Shown here: piece by piece, positions 9,232 to 18,739 of the stretch
How the letters are laid out: every line of letters starts with the position of its first letter
Numbering within the stretch: the first letter of the stretch is position 1
NCBI RefSeq assembly: GCF_021869535.1
Contig: NW_026262593.1
Location: forward strand, 70,954,322-71,018,321
Reading direction: 5' to 3'
Origin: Mytilus californianus
Lineage: Eukaryota > Mollusca > Bivalvia > Mytilida > Mytilidae
Length of the DNA: 64,000 nt
Position numbers and translations under genes: made by a program
The notes under the pieces: generated by a model
What the model was told of the DNA's origin: nothing
The model's input: only the letters and a program-made list of their open reading frames with translations
Databases searched by the model: none

Positions 9232-10478
9232 TTTTTTGAAGCACCTTGATCATTTGAATACTGGCCTCTACCACCGTAACCACGGCCACGACCACCTCTG
9301 TATCCACCACGACGAGAGCCTACACGGCCTCTACCAAAACCTCGTCCTCTACCAAAACTACCTCCTCGAGAAAAACCATTTCCTCTACCTCTAGCATAAT
9401 TGTTATTATTTAAATTACGACCAAGTCTGTTCATATCTTGAATTTCTTTTGACTTTTGATGGACATTGTCACCATAAAGCATGTCAGTGAAAGGAATTGA
9501 GGGTGAACTCAAGTGATGATATTCAGGACTTAAATCAAATCTTTGATATTCCTTTCTCTTTACATTTGTCATCTTGTTATATTGTGACAGTAAAGCTAAC
9601 GAATCAATCCCCAAATCTATGCAAGACTGCATTTCTTGTTGACAATCGTCACCCAAGTCAGGTTTTAGCTTACACAACATGTTTAACAATTTTGTAATGT
9701 TACAAGATGCTTTTACAACAGTTTCTTGATGCTGTTGTATAACTGAGTCAAAGGACCTAGTTTGAGGAGAGAGTAAATCCCAAATAAGCTGATAAACTCT
9801 AGTTCTTGTAAGAGAAACACAATTCTCTGGTCTAGCCACTGATTTCATCAGTTCATTGTATTTTTCATCAGAAATTCCCTCACGGAAAAATTCATTAACA
9901 GTATCAGCTAATGTGTCATCTACACTTGTATCTACATTATCTTTAGACCTGTAAGCTTGTGCAGCAGCTTCAAAAACATTATCACCCTCTTTGTCAACAG
10001 TTTTTTGTTTTTTAGCTGGAGGTTCTGCAACCTCAGTATCTACAACATGATCATTATTGTCATGATTATTATTTTCATCATAAGCTCCTTCAGGGTCTGC
10101 ACCCTGGCTCTCATCGTAACCCTCAGGCTCAGCAAAATACAACTCGTCTACCATAGACTTGAGAGACACGAAATCAGTTTTTTGTGAACTCTGTTCTTGC
10201 TGTATATTTTTCAGGACTGAAAAAACATCAGCTAAAGTGGGCTCTTTGCTTGCTTCGCTAGTATTTTGACTAAAAACTTTTTGTCGTGAAGTAACAGTTC
10301 CGGCCTCGCCAGAGCTGACAATCTTTGCCCCATTACTACTACTTGTATCGTCATTCTTGGAACGAGAATCATCACAGGATGCTTTTCTTTTAGGGTTTTT
10401 TCCTTTTGCCTCATTTGAAGCACTAGAACCTTTCTTCAAAGATTTTACATCAGTTTTAGAGAGCATGGCGTCCGCCAT
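9198..10478 (-). CDS. DIRS element Gag-like protein
   Basis: A 426-residue ORF starting at an ATG in a good context (AACAATGG). The N-terminus is lysine/serine rich (KGKNPKRK), the middle is acidic (around residues 115-165) with a PPAKKQK basic patch, and a helical central domain follows. The last ~65 residues are a run of RG/RGG repeats, expected to bind RNA or DNA. No zinc knuckle was seen, as is usual for DIRS Gag proteins. It presumably packages element RNA. It is the first ORF of the element; the frame ends with TAA at 9198-9200, 33 bases after a slippery heptamer. Confidence 0.8.
   Translation of the reverse strand: MADAMLSKTDVKSLKKGSSASNEAKGKNPKRKASCDDSRSKNDDTSSSNGAKIVSSGEAGTVTSRQKVFSQNTSEASKEPTLADVFSVLKNIQQEQSSQKTDFVSLKSMVDELYFAEPEGYDESQGADPEGAYDENNNHDNNDHVVDTEVAEPPAKKQKTVDKEGDNVFEAAAQAYRSKDNVDTSVDDTLADTVNEFFREGISDEKYNELMKSVARPENCVSLTRTRVYQLIWDLLSPQTRSFDSVIQQHQETVVKASCNITKLLNMLCKLKPDLGDDCQQEMQSCIDLGIDSLALLSQYNKMTNVKRKEYQRFDLSPEYHHLSSPSIPFTDMLYGDNVHQKSKEIQDMNRLGRNLNNNNYARGRGNGFSRGGSFGRGRGFGRGRVGSRRGGYRGGRGRGYGGRGQYSNDQGASKNLRGVPSFLRK
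9231..9237 (-). promoter_or_regulatory. Candidate -1 ribosomal frameshift site (A AAA AAC)
   Basis: On the minus strand the Gag codons TCA AAA AAC place the heptamer A AAA AAC in the zero frame, the classical layout for -1 slippage. Slipping here enters the Pol frame with no stop codon before the RT domain. The Gag stop is 33 bases further on. I did not establish a downstream pseudoknot. Confidence 0.6.
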
Positions 10479-10489
10479 TGTTACTAAAA

Positions 10490-10758
10490 AATATCAACTG
10501 CCGTAAATCGGTCTAATTACCGTAAATTTACAACAGAGAAAAATAAATAAATAATAAACCCCTCGAGTTTATTTACTTGATTAACCAATAAATAATAACT
10601 ACCTCGTAGTTATAGTAATAAAATATTTCATTATAGAAGCTACAAATACAGACCACGTCTGCCTTCTATGAAATAAAGCTACGAACTGAAGCTACACATG
10701 CGCACGAACATCTCATCTGGTCCCGGAAACGGGATGACGTAGTTAAATTGTTTATTTC
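10490..10758 (-). promoter_or_regulatory. DIRS element 5' terminal region with nested inverted repeats
   Basis: Noncoding leader of the element. It contains the hairpins ATAACTAC-CTC-GTAGTTAT, CAGAC-CAC-GTCTG nested inside ATAGAAG...CTTCTAT, and TCCCG-GAAA-CGGGA. This is the place where DIRS elements carry their terminal repeat and promoter; function is inferred from position only. Confidence 0.5.
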
Positions 10759-11220
10759 GGCTATTTAAAGTTTCTCTATGTATAGCAGTTTTCAAAATGA
10801 TAAAAAAACTTTAAAAATTGATTAGTATTGACATTTCAGGGACAATACCTCTAAAATGAATTGTCCAATTTCTTGGACCTTTATATTTTCATCCACGAGT
10901 TATGCTCTAACTGCTTTAGTTTTGGAGATAAATCAACAAAAATAAACCACTTGAAGAAAGTTTTAGAGGCAGTAAATCGAACATTGTTGTACTATTTTCT
11001 TAAAATTCCACAGAAAAGGGCCTGTTGATCTGTTTACCCTGTCCATTTTAACAGCTTTAGTTTCTGAGGCTAAGGCCAAAACTGCTGTTTTATCCCTACG
11101 TTCTATTTCTGGTAATAGCGACCATATATGCAGATGGATCACATCTTCGTAATTCATAAACTAGATTCCATTAGGATCATTCAGGTAAATAAATATTTTG
11201 GCCGGTAATTTCAAAGGAGT
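10759..11220. repeat. Dispersed repeat R8, part right of the DIRS insertion
   Basis: Begins GCTATTTAAAGTTTCTCT and continues with AGTTTTCAAAATGATAA, GAGTTATGCTCTAACTGC and CTGTTTTATCCCTACGTTCT. These landmarks are shared with 39670-40030 and follow on from the part of the same repeat at 6150-6499. Confidence 0.65.
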
Positions 11221-13560
11221 AGAAAGTTTACGACGATGACGGCGGACTCTAAGATCTGTTCTGTGTGTCTTTAGTCTTTTTGTTGGTTTATTTGTTTGTG
11301 TGTTATGTCATTTCATCATTTTTCAACTTCTTTTTATAGTTTGTTCTTATGTTGTACAGTTACACCACTATCCCAGACTAGAGAGAAGACGTTTTGGGCG
11401 CTCCTCGCAAACTTGTTTAGCTCCGTCACATTCTGTGTGTTCATGTTCACAGTCAGGAACCTGTTCGTTGATTGATGTGTAAATCACATTTGTTTTTCAT
11501 TCAGTGTTTTATATATAAATCCGGTCGTTAGTTTTCTCGTTTGATTTATTCTATTTTTTTAATAAAAAAAAACTCTCGATAACATTTGTTTCTTTCAGGT
11601 TATACTTGGTGAATATGCAAAAGGCCAATTTCAGAAAAGATTCCTCCATACATAAGCCTTGAAATGTTGTGATTAGTCGTCATGTTTATACTTCAGCTAT
11701 ATAAGGCTATAATGATAGCCATCAAAGTATTAATTCAAATATAAAATATTCCCCCTCCCCTGAATGAGTCCCTTAGTGTGAAGAACAAGATTGGCAAGGA
11801 ATTGTCATTGCACAAAAACTTTGTTTTTAAAATAATTAATCCAAGTGTTTTATATAGAAAAATATCAAAAGATTGACCGATCAGAACATTAATTCACGAA
11901 TGAACGTAGCGCATGATTTAATCATCAGTGTTATTCGGTCATGCCTGGAATATTTTTCGATATTTATTTTAATTCTTGGATTAGTTGTGCTTTTAATTAC
12001 ATTGACCATGAGGTTTTAAATTGAGACAAAGAAACGAATGAAAGAAACTATACACTGTATATCTTGTATTATGAATTCTCAATTATATTGATGCATCGTT
12101 ATCGACAACACCCGTTGGTGTATAATGTCATAAGAGTGAAATTATCAAATTTATTTCATGTGTGAAATTGTCGGTTTTTATTTCACCAGGAAATCATGGT
12201 AATTCGTTGCAACCAATGTAATAGATAGATTTATTACTAAATTCAATACAGCTAGAACTTTCAGCTGCAGTATAAACATTGCACATGAGACAATAATTTC
12301 ATAAAATTATAAGGTTATTCAATACGCCTTTTCAGAATCTAAAGCACTATGGGTAGTCTCATTGTTCTTACACCAAAATGAAAATATCGTTACGTCATTG
12401 GTTCAATTTCCATTGTTTAGAACGTTTTTAACCAATCACAACGTTTTGGTGTATGCTTATGAAAATATTACCCAGAATGCATTATATTCTGAAACGGCGA
12501 ATTGGCTTCTTCGTTTTGGCAGTTATTGCAATGTGAGTTGTAAACATGGTATACAGCTGGATATTTGTCCATACCTTATGGTAAAAATAGCTTACTTTAC
12601 ACTGATTCCAAAAATAAACGGTTTCTATCTTCTTTTTATTAGATATAGAAATTTATTTATTCCGGTTTTAACATGTCATTTACGGTTTCATATTATTTCT
12701 CGCTGATTCCAAAAATATATATGGTTCTGAATACTTTTGCATGAAATTTAATAAGTGAGATAAAACGGTTACTGTCGGTTTTCACACAGTCACTTCCAGT
12801 TGATGTTTTTAAGTTTCTATGTCTCTTTACTTAATGCAAAAGTCTTTACTTAATTGCTTTATCATATTTTGTGTCAATATGAGGTTATAGTAGAGGTCAA
12901 AGTCTTGTACGTCAAATTTTCCTGTCCTAAATGTCAAGATATCAAGGTAGCAACATCAACTCAAAAGACCCTAGGTCTTTACTATGTAGGGTTGATGAGT
13001 TTTATCAAAATACAGTGAATTTTATTCTAGGGGAGACAACATTCGAACAAAATTTTCAGTACGACATGTAGCATTTAATAATTAGTTTAGTAAAAACTCT
13101 TTTCTAGATATCTTTTACAGTTTCTGAATCGTAGCAATGACAAGCAAAGTAAAAAAATTAGAACATAACTTTGTCCTGTAACCATGATCTCATTTTCTTT
13201 TTTGTTGGACCAAGTTCTTCTAATCAAAAGACTCTAGGTCTCTATCACTTACGGTTTACGTGTAACAATTTCATTTCACTTTGTTGAATACATTAAGGGA
13301 AATCATTCTTATCCGGATCGTTTTGGTCACAATGATTCACTACATCTTGTAACGAGCATTTGGGGAAAAAATTAAATTGACATCGTCTACGATTGCAAAA
13401 GAGTAGAAAACACAGAAAAAAACAGTGATACGGTAGATAACTCTTACAACGAAAAAGGTAGACATTATAATTTGTTTTGTTTCTTCTGTTACACGATGTA
13501 CCGCAGTCACTTTTCTCTGAAAAAAATACCTAAAAAATGTATAAACTTTAATAAAGTAAA
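11221..13560. other. Intergenic DNA with repeat debris
   Basis: About 11290-11560 is a reverse R1-type piece (CAGGAACCTGTTCGTTGATTG, GTCGTTAGTTTTCTCGTTTG). A foldback with CCAAT and CRE-like motifs lies at 12371-12453, and a 114-codon ORF at 12362-12706 shows no recognisable domain and overlaps it. The rest shows no coding support. Confidence 0.45.
12371..12453. repeat. Short foldback with ATTGG/CCAAT arms
   Basis: Imperfect inverted repeat: ACACCAAAATG pairs with CGTTTTGGTGT, and inside it GTCATTGGTT pairs with AACCAATCAC. The left arm contains TTACGTCAT, close to a CRE/ATF site. It may be a small foldback transposon remnant. Confidence 0.5.
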
Positions 13561-14120
13561 TAGGTAATTGTTTTTCAGGGACAAGTGCCTGTGTCCACGG
13601 GTGTCATTCGGTTTATCGAGAAATAAATCGTGAAAGTATTACGATTGGATCGTGAAAGCTCTGGTATAGGATCGTGAATTCAATCTTATCGAGAAGACAT
13701 ATACAAGGTCAATTACTAATCTAATATAATGAATTATACGGACAAATTTATAAAAAAATAAAACTGTCTGTCAAAATGGTTCAACATAATGATCAGTATC
13801 TGAGAAAAATTAAGGTTTAAAAGTAAACCGTTCTTTCAAACTACAAAAGGCAGATTGCTCCTCGACATTTCAATCACATTAAATATGTAAACAAACAAGA
13901 TTTTTTTTCATAATTCGAATGACTAAACAACTTTCCTTTGAAAAATATCATTCCATTTTAATAATTCAAATGGTTCTTACAGTTATTTTGTGTTAGCATA
14001 ATCAGAAATTATGCAAAAAATGGAAATATTTACAAAACATAGATTTTTTGGATCGTGAAAGATCGTATACCGCTTTTTGAAGATCGTGAACAGGATCGTG
14101 AAAGATCTGATGGTACGAAA
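13561..14120. repeat. Two clusters of GGATCGTGAA motifs
   Basis: GGATCGTGAA or close variants occur at about 13625-13680 (three times) and 14048-14108 (four times), separated by about 370 bases without the motif. This is likely the two ends of one element. Confidence 0.5.
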
Positions 14121-14920
14121 ACGTTCAACTCATTATTTAATTATATGGTAATTTATATTTTTAATTGGTATAGCAAATATTGGATTTGCATGACTCAATC
14201 CGGTTTTGTTGGTGAATAGGGCTATAATCGTTCAATGCCATTGGATCTGATTACGGTATCTACATATGTAGGTGCCTTATAGCAATATCAGTCCTATTTT
14301 CCGTCCTTTATAAGTTTTGATTTCTTATACAAATTATAGATTGAGAATAGAACCTAATCGGCTAAATTACAGTTAAAGCTGGGCATCATGCACAATCGAT
14401 CTCGAGGTACGTTGATTGGTAATTTCCCCACTAAGTTGGTACAATGACGTATAACTATTGTGAACAGACTGATCAAACAATCGATTATAGATAACGTTAT
14501 CTTGGTACCTTTTTAGTGTATGTCAGCGCAGCCACGAAATAAACAATAGATTAACCAATTTTGTCATACGATGTACGCATGAACGATACTCTCTATAACT
14601 GAAGGTAACATCCCTTACACAAAAAAAAAAAAAAAAAAAAACCGTACACATCCATATATTTCCAGGGCGAATGCATTAAACATTCATATATACCTTTACT
14701 TTTTCAAAAATTTATTCTCCTGAATGTCCTTTTATCTTGGAGATCTACTTATCTAGACACGTTTTTAGTTATTTTAATAACTTTGAAGGAAAAGTGTTGA
14801 TTAAAAAAAAATAAAATGAAAGCATTAATGTTCATTCTTATTAATATAAATACACGCTTTCGCTAGTTGCAGGTATATCAATTGGTAAAAGAAATATTGT
14901 TTTCTGATAATTAAGTTTGG
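14121..14920. other. Intergenic DNA, nothing recognised
   Basis: AT-rich sequence with an A21 homopolymer near 14622. I see no gene or structured repeat. Confidence 0.4.
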
Positions 14921-14929
14921 TCCGTCGCG

Positions 14930-15040
14930 GGACGTTTGCGCTTTTTGACAGGACATTTGCACTTTTTAAATAGACATTTGGGCTTTAATGTTTAGGACAT
15001 TTGCACTTTTTAAAAAAAAGACATTTGCGCTTTTTCAACA
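14930..15040 (+). repeat. Tandem GACATTTGCGCTTTTT array
   Basis: Five spaced variants of GACATTTGCRCTTTTT (GACGTTTGCGCTTTTT, GACATTTGCACTTTTT and so on) in 110 bases, all in the same direction. Confidence 0.65.
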
Positions 15041-15429
15041 TAACATAAAAAATCATTTAATACAAAAAGACACAAAACATTCATACATTTATATACATCA
15101 ATCTTTTCTCATCATGCTTGTGTCAGATAAAACTACAACACTCCAAGAGAGTTGATGGGAGTAAATTCCTTATAACACACAATAACTCTTTCTAAAATTC
15201 AACAGGTACAGCAGGTGGTTTAAAAATAAAATTTTGGTCTTCACAAATTGAAACAATCTTAGATAAACTATGATGGTACAGTTCCTCGGACTTTCCATGC
15301 AACAGAATAACCACAAGAGGAATATAGTTTCCAATTTTAATCCACTAATAAGGAAGCTAATTGAAGAATTTTGGTCAAAATTTAATTGTTCCATCCATAA
15401 AAGTTTCGTTTTCTCTATCGTTTACCGAG

Positions 15430-15540
15430 AAACCGGTGCGTTACACTTGCGCGCATTACCATTACATTTGCGCGCGCAAAAATCATTACGTTTGCGCACT
15501 GCATTTGATTACATTTGCGCGCATTCTTTTAGAGGTAAAC
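15430..15540 (+). repeat. Tandem TTACATTTGCGCGC array
   Basis: Four to five variants of ATTACATTTGCGCGC. The core ACATTTGCGC is shared with the array 400 bases upstream, so both probably belong to one element spanning about 14925-15545. Confidence 0.6.
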
Positions 15541-15544
15541 TCGG

Positions 15545-16370
15545 GTAAATAAGGTAGATTATACTTATTTATTTATTCAGCTATTATTTTCGAGCAGGAT
15601 AAGTCCGTTTTATTACGCACTCGCACTTAGTCCTGGAACAATATACAGATAAAAATGCAGAAAATAGTAAATCTAAAGATTAAAAGTACTAATTTTACAC
15701 ATCATAATATGCTCAAATATACACTAAGTACGCTTGGATTCTGCCCAAAGACTTGGAGGAAAATGAAAATCCGGTGAAATACCTTAGCAATTATTTATGA
15801 TGCATCTCTATGAAATATTCCCTGACTTAAGTGTTCTATCGATACGGAAAGTAATTCCATCGTACACAAACCCACTTTGCTGAACTAGTAGACATTATTG
15901 TAAAGGTGCCAGCTGAAGCCCGCCTCCGGGCCCATTGTTGGCCTTGGACTGTTTTTTTGCTCTTTGGTCACATTCCCCGTTTCCGTTCTCTATTCTATTA
16001 TATAAGACATGTATTTGTCAGTTCGAAAAATAATACAGGTAACGATAATTATATCACATCTATATATTTACAATTCCTCCGTTTCTAGTCTCGTCAGATA
16101 TGATCCTAGGACAGTGTACTCCTAAATCATTCAATGTTATCAGTCTAATAGTATATTTGTTTACCATCAAAATGGGGAAACAGGTTGAAAAAGAGGATAA
16201 TGAAAAAGGTAAAAACTAATTAGTTTTACGTAATTTTATACATGTTAATCAAAAGCCGTTTAGTCGATTTTCTTGACAACATTGCACATAACAATATGTG
16301 CAGTCTCGTAAACTGTTTAATACTATGACAAAAAGTAATATAAGTATTTTTAAAGATACTATATCGTCTG
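15545..16370. other. Intergenic DNA with an RT-family 3' fragment
   Basis: At 15905-15995 the sequence resembles the 3' end of the reverse-transcriptase element (CCAGCTGAAG, CGCCTCCGGG, CCCATTG, CACATTCCCC), as at 27230-27355. Nothing else was recognised. Confidence 0.45.
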
Positions 16371-16374
16371 GTTA

Positions 16375-16635
16375 AATACAACATAGACGGGGGTCTTGTT
16401 TTGGAATACAGTATAGAGAATAATGGTTAAAAAGTACAAAATAAAGGACCAAAACTTTCAAAAATAGAGAAATATAGCCTTTTATAGAAGAAGAAGAATA
16501 CAGAAAAATGGGATGTTGAAATACGTGTATAAAGAATAGAGAAAAGTGGGCAAAAAGGATTAAGAATAATAAAAAAATTGTATAAAAAATTAAAAAAAAA
16601 CACATGAAAAAATCCGCATCCAGACCCTCATAGAA
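16375..16635 (-). repeat. Dispersed repeat, family R4 (reverse)
   Basis: Purine-rich repeat of phrases such as AAAGAATAGAGAAAA and GGGCAAAAAG, the complement of the 19915-20125 copy (CCCATTATTCCCTATTCTTT). It is low in complexity, but the recurring order of phrases and the ends (AGACCC..CATAG) mark it as a distinct family. Confidence 0.6.
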
Positions 16636-16855
16636 CACCGTAATTCTCTTTTGTATAATTGCTTACGATTTATCGCTGCAAAAAACGCATATTCTTGCAT
16701 CAATAAAGCAGTCGTCCTTCTTTTGCATTTAATGGGATTCTTTTAAAAGATATCTGGGTGTCCATAACGTGCACACCATATTAAAAGTAGGAGGTTTTGT
16801 AAACTATATCAACGTAACAAATACTGTCTTAAAAGTATGTTTCTTAATATAGAGG

Positions 16856-17048
16856 AGGGGCCTGATAGGCGGGGGGGGGGGTCTCATCACGATTCACGAG
16901 TTGATTTTTTTGTCAATCACGATTCACAGAAAATAAATGTCCATGATCACGGATCACGAAAATATAAAAAAAAAAATCTGTAGAAAAACGGATCACGATA
17001 GCGAAAATGCACCGATCACGAAGAACGAAAATAACCCATCAGGCCTCT
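16856..17048. mobile_element. Short element with GGCCTGAT inverted ends and ATCACGA repeats
   Basis: Ends AGGGGCCTGATAGG and CCCATCAGGCCTCT form terminal inverted repeats. The interior carries about eight variants of GATCACGA/ATCACGATTCACG. A G-run (11 bases) follows the left end. It is non-coding and MITE-like. Confidence 0.55.
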
Positions 17049-17099
17049 CATAGAGCTATCAGCAACATTGCATTAATCCATATCGTGTAGTAGTGTCTA

Positions 17100-17995
17100 T
17101 TGATGTTGGCAAGTGGATGTTGGTTTTTGTTTATTTTTGGAACATGCTATAGTGTTTTATTAGATATCATTTCTGTTGGCTATGGACATTCCGTATATCG
17201 TCAAGTTATCGGAATTCCAATGGGGAATAACTGTGCACCACTTATTGTGGGCCTGTTTCTGTTTTGTTACGAGTTACAATTTATGACTAAAATCAGCAGA
17301 TACCCAACGAAACAACGTGTGATACAAAAATATAATAACACTTTTAGATATTTGGATGATATATTGGTTCTCAATAATGACGATTTCAATATGTACACTA
17401 AAGAGATTTATCCTACTGAACTGACTATGAATAAAGCTTATACTAACAATGAATACTGCCCTTTCCTGAATCTTGATATCTATATCTTTAACGGGAAGCT
17501 TAATACCAAAATTTACGATAAAAGAGATGATTATTTTCATTTCCTATTGTTAATTATCAATTTTTAGAAGGTGACGTTCCCTTGTCAACATCTTATGGTG
17601 TTTATATATCTCAATGTGTTCGATTCGCTCGTGTATGTAACAAAAGAATTTTATTTTAATGACAGAAATCTCTGTATTACTGAAAAATTATTACACCAGG
17701 GTTTTCGATATCACAAACTTGTCAAAACATTTACTAAATTTTATCATCGGTACAGAGACATCATTCGTAAATATAAATCATCAGCTTATACGTTCAGGTA
17801 TTTCACATCCCATCTTTTATGGTAATATTCTATACAAAGAACAAAAATGTCGTCATTCTCCTTCAAAGGTAATCAAACCTTTAAACAGACTTATTCAGAA
17901 GGGATATGGTTACGATACCGTTATAAAGTCATTAAAGATGGATTTTTTTGGATTTAATATTTATTCACTCATTTGGTCTTTGCCTCGAAAATAAA
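17100..17995 (+). pseudogene. Reverse transcriptase remnant (Penelope-like or related retroelement)
   Basis: 5'-truncated and frameshifted reverse transcriptase. The first frame (17100-17567) has GIPMGNNCAPLIVGLFLF and the catalytic FRYLDDILVLNN, then EYCPFLNLDIYI and YDKRDDYFHF. The gene continues in other frames at 17571-17825 (LLHQGFRYHKLVKTFTKFYH) and up to 17994 (HPIFYGNILY, IQKGYGYDTVIKSLKMDF). At least two frame changes were seen, so it is inactive. I recognise the GIPMG..CAPL / YxDD layout from bivalve retroelement proteins but cannot assign the clade with certainty. No endonuclease domain is left. Confidence 0.75.
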
Positions 17996-18215
17996 CACAT
18001 TTATTCTAAAACCAGTTGTTGGCATGCTACGGGTTATGTTCTTCTCGTATATTTTATGATGGTATGATACTAAACCCTTTCAATCAGTTTGTTTGAGGTC
18101 TGGAGCTGGCATGTCAGTCACTGCTAGTAGTCCTTTGCCAATTAATATTGATCATTGTCATTTTGCTTAGTTTCTTCTGTTACCTATTCTAACATTTTAA
18201 AACTGAGTTTCAATT
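17996..18215 (+). mobile_element. 3' region of the reverse-transcriptase element
   Basis: Contains GGGTTATGTTCTTCTCGTAT, TTATGATGGTATGATACTAA, GAGGTCTGGAGCTGGCATGT and CTGCTAGTAGTC. The same phrases in the same order occur at 26750-26980, where only the 3' end of the element is present. Confidence 0.75.
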
Positions 18216-18521
18216 AGAGCTGTCCGAGACACGTTAACGTTTGAAGTACAAAAACTAATTCTGACACCGTTTTGTAAATAAAAAGAGGAACATTTTTTCA
18301 AAGAGTAGAAATGAATAGTATATCGAAATCATACATGAGATAAAATCAAAGCGTTCACAAACAAAAATAAATATCAAATATCAAAATAAGTATGTGCTAA
18401 AAACAACAGTGTTAAAACAATTGAGTTTAAGTAATCACCGTTTGATTGTAAATAAAGTAAGTTTGGATTTAGAAAGTATTTCTTGAATGTCTACACTATC
18501 ATGTCTTGCTTATTTTTAAAG

Positions 18522-18739
18522 ATGTTACAGTACCGTGTTGCTGTTCACAGCGTTGGATCTTAGCGTATACCGGATTCTTTGGTTTTGTATTTGTCTATGC
18601 ATTACGCGTGAACTTTAGTGTTGCTATAGTTTGTATGGTAAAGTCTTTGAATTCTTCATCATCGAACAACATCAGTGATATCAATGGCACTTCGTCTACA
18701 TGTTCTGGCAAAGCTGCAGAGAGAGAAATTTTTAATCAG
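18522..18739 (+). CDS. SLC17 copy B exon (helix 1)
   Basis: Acceptor probably TTTTTAAAG before 18522; the donor is CAG/GTAATC. It encodes [19 protein letters not shown] and [15 protein letters not shown], then an extracellular/lumenal serine-asparagine loop with N-glycosylation sequons (NSS, NIS, NGT). The arginine of RVNFSV corresponds to a conserved SLC17 helix 1 residue. Confidence 0.88.

Larger units (their letters stand above)
6500..10758 (-). mobile_element. DIRS-type tyrosine-recombinase retrotransposon (defective)
   Basis: A minus-strand retroelement of about 4.26 kb. In transcription order it has a Gag-like ORF, a -1-frame RT/RNase H ORF, and a tyrosine-recombinase ORF that overlaps the end of the RT ORF. 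That arrangement, with a tyrosine recombinase instead of a DDE integrase and no long terminal repeats, is typical of DIRS elements. Boundaries are inferred from where dispersed repeat R8 breaks off (about 6499) and resumes (about 10759). The copy is dead: the recombinase is frameshifted and lacks its C-terminal catalytic part, and I find no inverted counterpart of the 5' end at the 3' end. Divergence from live copies cannot be judged here. Confidence 0.85.

Noticed and set aside
12362-12706. 114-codon ORF on the plus strand
   Set aside because: No domain, no homologous copy, no splice context, and it overlaps a foldback structure.
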